Of a stretch of DNA of 64,000 nucleotides, positions 1-13,364 are shown in pieces. Origin of the DNA: Marsupella aquatica (Eukaryota > Marchantiophyta); assembly GCA_973895155.1 (NCBI GenBank), contig OZ316895.1, positions 20,026,001 to 20,090,000 of the forward strand. Reading direction: 5' to 3'. The notes under the pieces are model-generated. The model did not search any database and was not told the DNA's origin. It was given only the letters and a program-made list of their open reading frames with translations. Position 1 is the first letter of the stretch. Every line of letters starts with the position of its first letter. Both the position numbers and the translations under genes were made by a program.

Positions 1-2592
1 TGGGCCATACCAGAAGTCAGCATCCTGCACACAGAAAGAGCCATAGCTAAGGCATAAGGCAACACGAGCTGCCTAAGTAGAATCCGCACTTTGACTTTTC
101 CTAACACACACGACAATTTGAGTTCTCTCACTTTAAGGGTATTATCTACCCATTCCTAACTAGCAAATTTTACATGATGTATTGCTTCCCGCGATAACTC
201 TACATAATAGTTGCAAGACATCCCGGCTCTAACAATCAATGTCATTTCCACCCTACCGATCCAAGTCCCAAATTACCCTTTCCATGGATCCATTACTGAC
301 GACCTCCAGCGTATTCAAGTCTGTCAATGGCCACCAAGCCTACTCGCACCGACGACCCGGCCAGAAAATCCTACTCATTCGAGTCCTCTCCGTGGGAAAA
401 CAACTTCACCCATGTACCAACACTTCTCCATTACTTTGCTTTAGAGTATTTCGCTTCCTGTCATTAATTAACACAAGAACAAGACCTACACCTCTACCAA
501 ATTCAGAAACTGAGAGCTCAATTTATTGGTCAGCTCCCAGATGCCGGCCAAGGGTCTGCCCTTTAACGTCCCCTCGCAACAGCGAACCCCCACACCCCTG
601 AGATATGGACCACAAATGACCCTACACTGAGACAAATGATCCCTTCGAGAAAGGCATTCTGTCGACAAAGAAACAACTCAATGATGTACCACAATCACAT
701 TACAATTGACGACTCCCCTACGCCAAGAAACACTTACCATGGAGACACGGGCCTTGCAGAGGGTGACGCGATCCCTGAGAGCATTCTGGGGTGCTGGTGC
801 AGCACCCAAGAAAGCCGATCGGCTCACAACATTGGTGGAGAGTAGTGAAGTGGCCGCCATAGCTGAAGCAAGCAAGAAGCTCTAATCAATCAATCACAGG
901 AAGCACGCGAAACGTGATGGATTCTACGAGAAATTGGAATGAACGTCCAAATTCCTCCTGTACAACACCAGTCTAACCTTGCCCAAGCCTGAGAGCGGGA
1001 GGGGGATTATACTCATGATGAAACGAGTGGACGGATAAAGTGCTCCAAAGCAAAATCTCTGAGAGGCGAACCTATTGGTGGGTGCACCATCCATCCAATC
1101 TCTTGAGCAGGGGTTCTGGCCAATCAGATGGTCTCTTTGCTCTCCCAGAATCACCACTTGTCCCTGATTTTGGCTGACAAATGGATTTGCAAGCCGGGCC
1201 CGGCACTCTGTACGAGAACATAGAAAACATTTACGCCAAAACGGAGAAGGGAAAAGTCCCTATCCTATGCTAGTTTATAGGATCGTTTCATTGTAAATTG
1301 GCGAATCTGAAGAAATGATGTACCTCCGCCTTCGCCAAACCCTTGTGATTTTAAATGTTCCTTCGAAAAGGGCAAATTTATCTAAATGGGCCGAAAAAGA
1401 ATAAGAAGGAGTAAAAGCAAATGAGATCGAGAGAGGATAAATTACAAAGTCAAAAGAAGAGGATAGATTCAAACCCCCCAAAAACTAGAAAAGTGAAGTA
1501 TATTATCAGATAACGATCTACTGTACCACTTCCAATAGTGTGATGGGCTACCAGAACACATCTAGTGTGGTAACTAAATTTGCAAGTGGAAGGTGGATGA
1601 CCTATAGTAGCTCTAATTTTTTCTCAGATGATACTTTATTGTGTAGGAGTGAAATGTGACTGAAAACAAGACAATCACCTTTGAAAATTTGTAAATATCT
1701 CAATTTGTAATGAGAATTGGCCATTCAACTCCTTGAAAAGATAGTTCCACAGGCCAAGACTAGCAGATTCCATTGCAAATCAAGGGAGAAATTGAAGTTC
1801 AAAGTTTGTTGATAAAAACTTTTTGAAACAGAAAAAATGGTCCAGTGAGTGATGGGGTAATCTTTGGAAATCCACAGTTCTCTCATTTCTTATGAAAGTT
1901 GAATTATTTGTTTTCAAACCTTCCATTTCCAACAAACCCAGGAACAGCAATTCTGCTGCATATCAAGAGAGAAATTGAACATCTAGTTTCTGATCAAAAT
2001 GGAAGAGCATGAGCAAGTGATAGTGTGAAGGATGTCACGGCCTGTTGGGATTATATGGTTCACGAGCTCAGTCCTATCGAGCTTCAGATTCTAAATTGCA
2101 AGAAAAAAAACTATCAATTTTGGGGGCTATTTTTAGTGGAAGCTGAACTTGTATAAACCATCAGCTTTGACAAGATGCTTGAATAAATGATCCGTGACAA
2201 TGATGAAACATTACTTTTCACGCCTGCTTAGCTTTGTATAAAATTCACCTTTCAGTTGATTATCTAAGTAATGTTTGCCATTGTAAACAAAAAATGTTTA
2301 CCCTCGATGTCAAAAGTGCTCAGTCTATCGAGTAAACCACAGCGGTCCATCCAAGCATCAATTTTAGTTTAAAAATATTTGGAAAACATGAAAACAGCCC
2401 AAATAGAGGATGGTTCATCATGATGAAACATGATCTATTTAAATGCAAGCATAAAGGTATCCGAATCTAATACCTCCATGTGGTGTTCTGGGTTAAAAGG
2501 TAATAGTGCTTCAATCATTCTAGTAATTCACTACTGAAAGCTACTTTGAAAGCCTACTGTCTAGAGTAAAGCCTCTAGACCTGAACTTCTCA

Positions 2593-2800
2593 TGGCATAA
2601 TTGAAAGTGAGGGTGAAGATTAAAACAGAGGGGCGAGATGAACTGGAAACAACTCCAACTAGGGCATAACTAAGAGTAAGGGTGCAGACAAAAAATAATA
2701 GAGAAGGGGGAGAGATGAAAAATAAACAGTCAAGGGCATAACTAAAAGTGAGGATGCAGACAAAAATAAGAGAAGGGGCAGAGATGAAAAAGAACCAGTC
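2593..2800. repeat. Tandem repeat, about 70 bp x 3
   Basis: Three imperfect copies begin at about 2593, 2662 and 2734. Each opens with a GGCATAA(C/T)T(A/G)A(A/G)AGT-like segment and continues through a purine-rich GAGAAGGGG-GAGATGAA block. Reading frames over this block on the minus strand are repetitive and do not look like protein. The edge at 2561-2580 carries an inverted copy of the CTCTAGACC motif also seen near 6460 and 40395, so the array may be internal to a dispersed element. Confidence 0.7.
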
Positions 2801-5140
2801 AAGATTCTTGCAAGGTACTTGTTTGTCCTCACCTCTATTTCCATTTAAGGAACAGGTAATCAGGCTAGTGGTGGGAAAGGAAACAAAGGGGAGAATACTT
2901 GGAAGTTTGTGAGTAATTAACAGCGATAAGCTAACCACTTGGTCAGCTCAGGTGGCTTGGGGTAACTTGTCTCAAGTTCAATTCCTCTTAGTGTGTCTCT
3001 TACAATCGGTTCTGCTCTGACTGTAAAATAGTAGGTTTACCATCTTAGAAGGGTGTTCAATGTGTATTGTGCCACAGGCACTTGTGGTAGTTATAGGAAT
3101 TACATGAAAAATAAATAAACCAGGGGTTTCACTTGCCTATAAGTGCAGTTCACTTTTAAGAAAACTTAAATAGCAATAAGCTATAGCTAGCATGTGAATT
3201 GTCACACTGAGGTCAAAAACATTGTCAAGTTGCAACCATGATCTCTTTTATTCCTTGGTTTTTTAGATCTTGAAAACCAACCATTCCAAAGCTTATGGCA
3301 ATCTTACTTGGTCTACCTCAAGCGAGAATTGATAATCCTTTCCCTGGTTACCTTTCCAGAATGTCAAACAATCAATTGCACTCCTTCAGGATCTAGAATT
3401 ACAAATGAATGTGAGGGAACACTTTTCATTTCATTAACTTTTTTGTTACATATGAATGTTTTAGAACACGCAGAATCTCGGGTGGGTACTGGATTCCATT
3501 TAGTGTTGCCTGGTGATGCTCGTTCCCTGGCCTTAAGCTGTTTGGAGTTTGGTTGAGGGTCCTTTTCCTGGGCCTCCTTCTGACCTGTTGTGTGGTGGTG
3601 GCCACCATGAGTCAGGTTCTCTTGGACTGGTCTCGTGTATTGCTGTTTACTTATCAATAAAAGTTCTTTCAACACAAAAACAGAACCAAACACTTCTAAC
3701 CTTGGATATGGGGGACTGAAAGTTTTCCCTAAGACTGATGACTGAACTCTTTTATTCCTCTGAGAGGATTCAATCGAGACCTTGACATAAATCAGTACAA
3801 GATCAATATCTCTGCATTGATTGACTTAGTTATACCTCTTACACAGCAAGTGAATTTTTAAGTACTTAAGAATCCTTGAAGGAAAACAAAGTGAGTGCTC
3901 ATCTTCTAAAGGGTACCTACTGTAAGGTTTCCTTTTCATACCGTCTTCCAGTGAGCACAGGGCCTGTGTTCAGAACGAGCTTCAGAAATCGAAATTCTAT
4001 TCCGCGCAGAGCCCGGGCATTTCAACAAGAAGTCTCAATTTCAATTCAGAAACAACATTTGAATCGAAGCAGACTTTCAGACGTAGACATTCGTTCTTAG
4101 CCCAACGCTGAAAACAATGTCTCATATGTGTCTGCATTCAGTGTGCCACCTGCTTTGAGGATCACGGTCGTGGTAATATTTTGGGTGTGAAATAAACCAG
4201 AGGGAGACATGTTCGCATACGTTGGGAGTGTCATCTATGATGCTGTCAAATTAAATTTCTTTAACTCAAGAGCGGCAAGAGCAAATTTCCACAAGATTGC
4301 CAAAGAAAACGCACTGTTCCAAGGCAACTAAGGTGCAGCAAATATAAAAATCTGTCAATAAAAACAAAGTATTCACATCGTCACAATGAACTTAGGGCTA
4401 CCAACCGCGCCATCAGCAATTCCTCGCCAATTCATTTCCTGCTTACTGCACATCACTACAATCTTTCCGGGACTGTAAATTTCTGCAATTGGGGGTCCGG
4501 GTACTTAAGCATTTGTGACAACCACAATCAATGACATAGATCTCATTGTTTCCTAGAAGTCGATCCCTTCTTTTACGCAGCAAATCATACATCTTACAAG
4601 GCTTCGTCAGATGCTTCTAATTTCCATTCAGATATTGTGGACTCGTGGAGAACCACCAAGTCCGGATTGCCACTTTTAAGATCATTTTCTCGACTGACTT
4701 TGTGTGCGAGATTGCATTAAACGAGACACAAAATTTTCTTGTGAGAATTTAGACCGACAGCCAATTTCCATTCATCCCCAGGATTTCTTTCCCATTGCAC
4801 ACACCTGTGTGCGAAAATATAACCTCTCCTCGAAGTCTAAGTGAACAAATTAAGTGCAGATATACCCTCACTCTCACGAACAATCTCTCAAATCCTATTA
4901 CAAAGTTTGCTACAGCTCTAGGAAGTTTGCTACAATTCAACAAATCCAAGTTGTTAGTCCCACGCCAGAGAAGTTTTGTAAAACGACAATTCACCCACAG
5001 CCTTCTGAGCTCTCAAGTGCTCGCGCTCTGCCCAGTCCTTTCTGCAAACATTTGTTAGATAAGCCTCACATCTTGCTCATTGCCTGCAACTAAAATAAGT
5101 CGTTGGGAACCTCAAAAACTAATTAGAGTGGTGCAGATGA

Positions 5141-5290
5141 CTGCGGCAACCAGCAAATGGATACAAATGCCGATCTGACCACCTTGCCTCCTGCGGCAAC
5201 CAGCAAGTGGATAAAAATGCCGATCTGACCACCTTGCCTCCTGCGGCAACCAGCAAGTGGATAAAAATGCCGATCTGACCACCTTGTCTC
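5141..5290. repeat. Minisatellite, 50 bp x 3
   Basis: Three consecutive 50-bp units start at 5141, 5191 and 5241. Units 2 and 3 differ at a single position near the end of the unit; unit 1 has two further substitutions. Each unit begins CTGCGGCAACCAGCAA and ends ACCACCTTG(C/T)CTC. The copies are nearly identical, so the amplification is recent. The region is not inside a recognisable gene. Confidence 0.92.
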
Positions 5291-7928
5291 CTGGTGCCGA
5301 CATGAGAATCAACCTAGAGGTGGGACGGGAGTCATTCCAGCAGCTCAGTGCCTTCCAGGCATCAACATAAGGTTAAAGCTATTTATCGGTCCGGTTGCAA
5401 TATTGATTGAAAAGCCCCGAACACAGCTCAGTTCTCTGGGGAGAAGGAGGGTCTGGTGGTTTTGCATTGCTTTTTGCATTAGCCAGGTTTTGCCGGGGGT
5501 TTTCCTTGCAGAACTAGGAGAAAGCAAGAAGTAGAGAGCCTTGGAATTATTCAAACCTCAAAACTGTTGTCCAGCCTGCAGAGTCCTCGAGTTGGCTTGT
5601 TCGACCCACTAAGATGTCCCCTGCCGTCTCCGATATTGAACAATTGAAAGTACACAGGAGGGCCCTGCCATCTCATTAATAAAAGAAACACAAATGGTTA
5701 AGAAGCTCTTCCCTTTAGCAGCATCCTGCCATGCCATCTCCGAAACCAATGTGACAAGAAACACAAACGATTAAGAAGCTCTCCTCCTAATCGAACGAGC
5801 AACACGCCCAACTAGTAGCATTCCGAACAAGCAGTCCCCTGAAAGAAAAGCATCTTGAACGAGTAGCATCACGCACATCCACTCAAACTAACAGCCCGAT
5901 CTCACCTCCTTCATCGCCTGCCACCTCGCAGGCTCAAATTGAGTTTACTATTCGTACTCAGTATCTACCAGAATATCTCCTCAAACGTTTAATTAATAAA
6001 TACTAGAGGGCTCTGTAAGAAAGACAACGGCTAATCGATCATAGCAGTATATGATTCTCATATAGCACAACTGATCTATTATCAATCCTTCAGGTAGGAT
6101 ACGGCACAGCTAATCCACCACCACCACAATTCAGTGACTAGTGACTGCTGAATGCACATATCGTGATATACCTTCATCTGGTGATATCCTGCAGCTCGTT
6201 TTGAACAGTTCCGAGTGCAAGATTCCAGTGGGGCTATTAGGAGGATGCTCTCCCAGCGGAGCTAATAGGACTCTACACATGAGTTTTGATTATATCCCAA
6301 CTACCCTGATAGAGATGACGACCAAAATAGATCTTGCAAAAAAAAGAATTATATGCTATCTCCAGCTTGTATTTGCCTCATCCCCATTTTTTGTTCACCC
6401 TCACTTTGTCCTTATTTTTGAGTCTAGCTTTGTCTTTATATGGAGTTGCGGTTTAGAGGCTTCACTCTAGACCCTAGCCCTCGAAAGTAGCTTATGTTCG
6501 CGATCTACTAGTCAGATACTCAATTCCCTTCAACAATGTTAACTAGTTCAGACCATTTGCTCACAAATATTGGACAGGAGGAAATCTACTCTTCCCCAAA
6601 ATCTTTACCCTCGGAATTCTCAAATGACCCCAGTAGAGAACTTCAAAATCTCCCAAAAACAATACCCTCAAGGTCCTCAAATGACCCCAGTAGGCAACTT
6701 CAAAATCAGCAGTGCAATGTCCAGCCCATTAGTGGCAGCTTCAACTTAAACCTAAAATGTAACACTATTGTGCATGTCTGGCACGTCTGTAGCCACTGAG
6801 CACTCAGCAAGTTCTTCCAACTCTTGCAACACCGCAAAATTGGACGAATAGTTCATCGACCCCCTCTAGTATTATTGGTAACTTCTAGATAAAGTGACTT
6901 GCTAACCCTAGGGTGGCTTAAGATGACAGTCATAGTCTGAGTGTGTGTTCTTTGAACATAAACAGAGGTGACGACATTCAAGCCCGCTACATCATTTCCA
7001 GAGATTCACCTTGCCCCCAATCCCCCAATCCCCATCTTCCAATTGCACCCCTAACTTCAGTTATTTTTTAGCCATGGTCCACATGCTTCACTCTAGACCG
7101 TATGCAATGAAGATTAGCTTTTGATCGATTGCGACTAAGTCAGATTGATGTGTAAGATATGTATGAGTGCCATCCCTTGAGGGAGGTTTTCAAACATTCC
7201 GCTTGCTGCAGGTTTAGTCCTAGTGCTCACTTTGGATCTGCCCGTCCCCACCCACGCAAGTCTCACGCAAGGTCCGCACTGAGGTCTCATTGAATCAGGC
7301 TTGCTAACACTTAAATAAGGCAGTTCTTAAGTGTGTCAAATTGCCTCACAGTTTAAGTTGGTTCACAAGATTTTTAGGAATACCGGGTAACCTGTTGGTT
7401 CCCTTGCGCTTCATTATTTCACCATTAGTTGCCCCATGTAAGCAACTTGGTGTCACCTGCTCATCAAACTATGTGCATGAAAAATACATCTTTTTCTTCC
7501 CTAAAATTGTTTGTACTATATTATTGGGATGTGGAGGGACGCTATTTGGATTGTTGCTCACACATAGGAATGAGTATGCTTGTTTTTGCTCCCGGAGATG
7601 TAGTTTTTTAATCAATTTAATGACTACTCCACCCCATGGCTTTTAATCAAGTCCTGCGGACCACCCCACACATTCTCTCTTTCTGATCTATGGGTGAATG
7701 TTGTCACCACTTTCCCACTTCTTCTACACAACCCACCATGCCAAAATTATGAAGTTGTAGTGTGTAGTGAAATTTGTTAGCCACAAAGATACACTAGGGG
7801 AACGGAAGCTCAAAATATTGATCACAAAAGAACCACACGTACAAAGTTTTAACTGTAAAACCGAATCCATATCTCTTGATGCAAAAAGTGTGCACACTAC
7901 AAAGACAACCCAACCTCTTGTTGTGCTT

Positions 7929-9104
7929 CTAACACCTACACCGACACTGAGGACACAACCATGATCCACTAGGAATCACCTGCAATGATGGTGTCAAACA
8001 TGACATGTGCCATCCTCTAGAACATTTATCACAAATCAACATAGTAGTTGTTCCCTAAGCAGATCCACACAACATACATTTCAAGCCAGCACGAACATGT
8101 GCCAAGCTTGGATCTATTGTACCATCAATGTTGGGAAGGTGACATGGTGCACAGTTGCGCACATGATCCTTCCAAACCATACCATTGCGTCCCTCCAACA
8201 TCAGGACACCAGAAGGCAACACTTCACGCACATGTAAGATTGTCCGGCCTGCGGTCACATCAAGTGTCGTGGGTGCTGTCTACTGCAAATAAACATAATC
8301 ACCAGGATGAAATCGTTGAATGCTTGCACGATAACCTCCTCCACAAATAGTGGCATACCTCAAAGTATCACGATGTTGGGCAATGGCAAGGTTGTCAAAA
8401 TCCATGGGCATCACTCTCTGAAATACCCGTGCTGTCTCTGAACACACCTTGACCCAAACATCAGGATCATCCAAGTTCACAACTAGTGCAGCATCACGAC
8501 GAATAGCTGCTGGCAAATCTGGCTCTCTACCATAGAGCAAAAAGTAAGGTGAGAAGGATGCAAGTGATGCTTGCCGACTGAAATGGTAGCCCATCGCTAA
8601 CCAAGGTAGCTAGAGATCCCAATCTCCCAAATGACCAACCTACAAGCCATACTTACGCAATCATCTCTTCACAGTTTGCACAACTCTCTCAGCTAATCCA
8701 TCTGCCTCAGGATGATCACGAGAGGTAGTACGATGATCAATCAGAGCTTGTTCACACAAACTCCTAAACTCTCCACGGAACTCAGTTCCCTGATCAGTCA
8801 ACACCTCAGCTGGTGCTCCAAAATGACTGAGTACGCGATCCAAAAATGTAGTAGCAACTCCTCCATTGGCTTTATCTGGCAATGCCACTAGCTCAATCCA
8901 CTTGGAGAAATGCTCCACCATGACCAAAACATACCGATTATGGCGTTGGGTAAGAGGTAATGGACCAGCAAAATCCAAACTCCAACGATATCCCAAACCC
9001 TTGATCGGTAACGGGTGCAACTGGGGAGTGGGAGCATTAAATGATGCTCTCACTCTATCACATACCACACACTTAGCTATCAACTGTTGGACATGAGTGT
9101 GCAT
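7929..9104 (-). pseudogene. Element 1 integrase with C-terminal PHD finger, broken
   Basis: The piece 9104-8661 has the end of the zinc-binding domain (CVVCDRVR), the core with WSLDFAGPLP, LTDQGTEFRGEF and the DHPEADGLAER catalytic glutamate region. The piece 8594-8280 is the next part of integrase (FSPYFLLYGREP). The piece 8258-8055 has TILHVREVLPSGVL and CAPCHLPNID. Reading the same frame through the stop at 8055-8057, the cysteine/histidine ladder of a PHD finger appears: CMLC, then CDKC, WHMSC and CPQC, ending at a stop at 7929. PHD fingers bind histone H3 tails. All segments are in one frame, so the damage here is nonsense, not frameshift. The same tail occurs intact in element 2. Confidence 0.87.
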
Positions 9105-9560
9105 ACCACACCACCAATACTATGTCTGCAGCAAGCTATAAGTGCGCTTCACACCAAAGTGACCCAACTCCTCGTGTGCATGTCGCACCAAATGTACTCG
9201 TTGTGATGGTTTTGGTACCACCAACACACTACCATCATGCAGTACTCTCAAAAGATAGTTTCCCTCCCATCGAAACCTCTTGGCTCTCTATAGAACCCTG
9301 TCACGTTCTTTGGCATCAACACTGCCAACAATAGAACCACTGCGCAGATATTCCAACACTCTCACATCATTGTGAATATCTTGCTGTCCAGAAGTTACCT
9401 CACCAACATCCACATTTGAAGACTCATCATCCACTCCATCCAATGAGGTAGAGTCCATAGATCCACTGTATGCTCGCACCCAACAAAGAAAGGTAGATGC
9501 ATGCCATCCTGGCACCATCTCCTTATCTGACTCATCATGCCATCTGGCTCCAGTCTCATC

Positions 9561-11009
9561 CTATTGACTGGTACATGGATTGCGGCTTAATCCATCTGCA
9601 TCCAAGTTCACTTTTCCAGGCCTATGCACCACCTGGAAATCATACTCCTGTAACAACAATGCCCATCGTGCAAGCTTCCTTGTAAGCTTGTCAGACTCCA
9701 TTAACCACTTAAGAGGCTGATGATCAGTGATCAAGGTGAAGGGATTACCAAACAAGTAGCAATGAAAGTGTGCAACAGCCCACATTGCTGCCAAACACTC
9801 TCCCTCATAAGAGCTATACTTAGCCTCTACTGAATTGTTTGATCTACTGGCATAAGCCACAACAAACTCATTCCCCTCATCATCCTTGTGAGTCAACACT
9901 GCTCCAAGTCCTACTCCACTCCAATCAGTGTGTAGCTAAAATGGTCTGCCTGAAATGGGTCTTCTCAAAATAGGGGATGATGCCAACCTTTGCTTCAACT
10001 CTTGAAAGGCATGCTCCTAGTCATCACCCCAAATCCATTCCTGATCCAACTTAGTGAGTATGGTCAAAGGTTTAGCAAGCTGGCTAAATCCTTTAACATA
10101 CCTCTTGTAGTAGCTCGCCAATCCCAAGAATGCACAAACTCTACTCACATTAGTAGGACAAGGAATCTGTGTAATGGCCTCCACTTTAGTCTGTTGTACA
10201 CCCAATCCCCCTGGGTATATAGTGTGGCCCAAATACTCAATCTGGTCTTGGAAGAATTTACACTTGCTAAAATGGAGCCCATGTGCTCTCAATCTTTCCA
10301 CCACAATCTGCAAGTGTTGTTGATGTTCTTCCACAGTAGAAGAATAGACCAAAATATCATCAATATAACATCTGACAAAATCCAAACCTGCAAGGATTTG
10401 ATCCATGACTCTCTGGAACTCAGCTGGTGCATTCTTCAACCCAAATGATAAGAATAACCACTGATACAAATGATCTTTGCCATAAGAATCAATCCCCCAA
10501 AATGTTGTCTTGGACCTGTCAGCATGCCTAATTGGAAGCTAATGGTACCCTACCCTCAGATCCAATGAACTGAAAACCTTTGCATGCCCCACAACATCAA
10601 AGATCTCCTCAGGTGTGGGCATGTCATATCTATCAGATTTTGTCTGGCGATTAATGGGTCTATAATCACCACACATGCGCCTATCTGTGTAATTGCCATG
10701 CACATCCTTCCTGGCTGGCAGCACTGTGGCAGATGCATACTCCCCATATGAAATCTCCACCAATCCAGCCTCCAACAAATCTTGAGTTATGCTTTGAATC
10801 AGAGCTCTCTCCATATCACTGTAATGGTATGGCCTATGAAAGATTGGCGCATCACTAGCCAATTCAATCTGAATACCAATACCCTTTAATGTCCCCAAAT
10901 CCTTCATGCTAAATGCAAAACAATTCCAGTAACTCTTCAAGAATCGATGCATGCGACGTCTCTCCTCCCTTGTCAACTTAGGGCCAAGCTGTGGTTCCCA
11001 ACTCTCCAC
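9561..11009 (-). pseudogene. Element 1 reverse transcriptase and RNase H, broken
   Basis: The segment 11009-10539 encodes the RT fingers and palm, with KDLGTLKGIGIQIEL then MCGDYRPINRQT. The segment 10469-10017 continues through FGLKNAPAEFQRVMD and the catalytic YIDD box (CYIDDILVYS). RNase H follows at 9899-9561, with SYEGECLAAMWAV and TDHQPLKWL. All share one frame but are separated by stop codons. These are the standard Ty3/gypsy activities that copy the element RNA to DNA. A linker continues at 9518-9288 towards the integrase. Confidence 0.9.
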
Positions 11010-11087
11010 TAAATCCCTAATATCTCTTTGTAGGGTAGAAGAGATAGCCGATGATTGCTATTTAGCAGTAGATTGAGCAGTCCCTTC

Positions 11088-12343
11088 CTACTCAACAATC
11101 TGTCCAGCCTTGACCAATCCTGCCATAGGTCCATGGACCGTCTGCTCACCCCCAACTGTGGTCAGTACTATCTTAGTGGACCGCAAGCTCACCAAGGGAC
11201 AATCAGTAATTCTAGCAGAGCACATCCACAACTGTTTAGCTACTCCCAAGCTGATAATCCAAGTCAAACAATTCAAATCCATTGCTTGACCAAGAACCTG
11301 GCGCCGCAAATCCTATGACACAGAGGCAACTGCAGTGGTGCTAGTCAAAAATCCCATAGCACGCTCCCTCTCATCAGCAATAGGCTCCACTAACTGTCAG
11401 AGAGTTGTGTCCCACACAAGTCCAGGGCCACCTGCTTTGAATGCATATGAAGCAGAGTGGCTTACAAGAGTGGGTAATGCACAACATGGGCGTCCAACTA
11501 CATTGACCACTGCCAATGGAGTCTATCAGGTTGGGTCACACCCTGTGCACGACGCCCTAGATGCAAAATATCATCCACCACTAAAGCTAGTGAGCGTGGA
11601 ATGTTGTCAAATGCACGCTTCAGCACCTCACATGGGATCAAATTAGTCCACCACAAGCCTAGACGATGTGCATGAGAACCCACACGTGCAACATCCAATA
11701 ACACAACAGGTCCAATCCAAGACCTCACCTGGTGAACACTGGCAACAATCCGACTATGATCATCACCTAACAATGGCACATTCTCCAAAATGTATGTTGG
11801 AGACTATGTCTGATGTAGCTAGAGATGACGCAGCACCCGGAACATCTCCCAAAATAATACAGAGCGTGGATCATGAAAGCCATTCCCAACGCCAGCTCTA
11901 GATTGGCCCTGACATGGCCAACCAGCAATCACCAAATCAATGGGGCCAACACAATGCAGATGATCCGCCCCCAGCAATGAAATATCAGCAGGTAGTGCAT
12001 GCTGATAACCACGAACAGCATCCACTGGCAGCAACTGTGGATATCTATCCACCAGCATAGCCACATGTTGCAATGAGACCCTCCGTGCTGTCTCATCTGT
12101 CACCACATACAAATAACGATGCACAGGAATTTTTGCCTGAAGAACAGCAGCCAATCCAGTGTTAATCCCACCAAAAAGATCCAATAAATAAATATCCTCC
12201 GGTGGATACTGCCAAGCAATAGGAGTGGTATCCAATGGTGAAAGAGTCACAGGTCCATCTGCAAGAGACCTCTCTACTCCTGACTGTGGTGTAAAAGCAT
12301 GACGCCATGCATCATGTACCAATTGTGCTACTGCCTGTGGCAA
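11088..12343 (-). pseudogene. Element 1 C5 cytosine DNA methyltransferase-like domain, broken
   Basis: Between protease and reverse transcriptase lies a cytosine-5 methyltransferase fold. Motif I, YLLDLFGGINTG (S-adenosylmethionine binding), is near 12170. Motif IV, DLVIAGWPCQGQS, with the catalytic cysteine in an intact PCQ, is near 11910. Motif VI, ILENVP, is near 11780. A motif VIII-like SHAHRLGLWWTN lies near 11690 and a motif X-like RRQVLGQAMDLN near 11300. The AHRL..WWTN block resembles the DNMT3/DRM-type AHR.R.FW.N. The family transfers a methyl group to cytosine in DNA. Stops at 11819 and 11804, and a frame change before 11309, break the domain. The retained PCQ and ENV motifs indicate an ancestor with catalytic chemistry. 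Confidence 0.88.
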
Positions 12344-12346
12344 GGC

Positions 12347-13364
12347 CTATGCAGTGCCCCACACTGGTGGCACAACACTGCCAATAGGTAATCCCCGCAT
12401 GATGTGCTCCTCATGAGACTCCTCCAATGGTGGAACATCTACTGCATGCGCATTACCCTCAATCAAATCATCAGGTCCAGTAATTACACCACTGAATGCT
12501 ACCAAAGACAATGGTGTGGATTTAGGACCTCCCATAGGTCCACTAAATCTCACTGGCAATTTGCTCAATCGAGCATCTCCTGACTGCCAATCAGGTCTAT
12601 ATGACACTGATTCCTCCCAAAAATCAAGAATAAATCCCATGGGGTAGAGCACTGTACATCCCACCAACACATCATATGACTTTGCCTTAGTCATAATAAC
12701 TTGCGCCTATATTTGTGAGCTATCTATGGTATGACCTTCCCGAATCCTCAAATCAAAAGGTCTCCTAGTAATGTGTTGTGTAGGTGTAGGTCCCCCCAAT
12801 GAAGTCTGAATGGGAAAGGGACAATCCTCCAAATCCTCTGGACGCAATCCCAATCCACGTATGGCAGACTTACCCAACATCAAGGGCTGAGCACCAGTAT
12901 CCAGTAACACTCTCTCTGGCTGGTATACTGCCCCAGAAGGCCCAACTAATCGGAAGATACCACTCCGATTATCCAATGACACAACACTAGGTTTAAACCT
13001 AGTCCTCTCAAATGCAGGGCGTGCTGGTAAATCCACCAACCTCGCTGCTGCATCCCATGTCTCACTAGTAGCAGTAGGCGGCATGGTCTTCACTGCTTCA
13101 ACACTGCAAGCTGCTTTTGCATGGGAAGCAACCACTGAAGGTGCCCTCAAAGAGTGTAGCTGCCAATCTGAACACTTCTGCAGGACCAACTCCCAAGTTC
13201 AACATGTCTGTCGCTGAAAATAATGGGGTGCGTACCATGGCAGTAGCCGCCCCCAGCAAGGTACCTGTCATCCTTGCTGCATCACTACCTGATTCTGCCA
13301 ACTTACCCACGCCAGGGTTTGTCCGAACCGGGTTCATAGAGGCAGTCTGAACTGTCTCTGACAA
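12347..13364 (-). pseudogene. Element 1 aspartic protease region, broken
   Basis: A retropepsin active-site motif, LLDTGAQPLMLG, is encoded near 12900 and followed by a segment matching the corresponding part of element 2. The catalytic aspartate, threonine and glycine are present. The upstream piece 13364-13098 is in a different frame from 13189-12707 and contains a MVRTPLFSATDM stretch that parallels TTPLFSCHDL upstream of the protease in element 2, so a frameshift separates them. A stop lies at 12707. The family role is cleavage of the gag-pol polyprotein. Confidence 0.82.

Larger units (their letters stand above)
1..7928. other. Gene-poor region, no supportable gene
   Basis: No open frame here has recognisable domains, plant-like splice structure or coding composition; the frames present are short and overlap on both strands. 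The stretch holds two tandem repeats, listed separately, and several copies of a dispersed motif reading GAGGCTTCACTCTAGACC (near 6457, a shorter form near 7088, and an inverted diverged form near 2565). I see no rRNA, tRNA or intact transposon protein. It is probably old transposon-derived intergenic DNA. Confidence 0.6.

Noticed and set aside
5141-5290. Regular repeats considered as a CRISPR array
   Set aside because: The units are contiguous with no unique spacers and the genome is eukaryotic.
7906-7918. GACAACCCAACC shared with 17511-17522 as possible LTR ends of element 1
   Set aside because: Only about 12 bp match and the surrounding sequence does not align.
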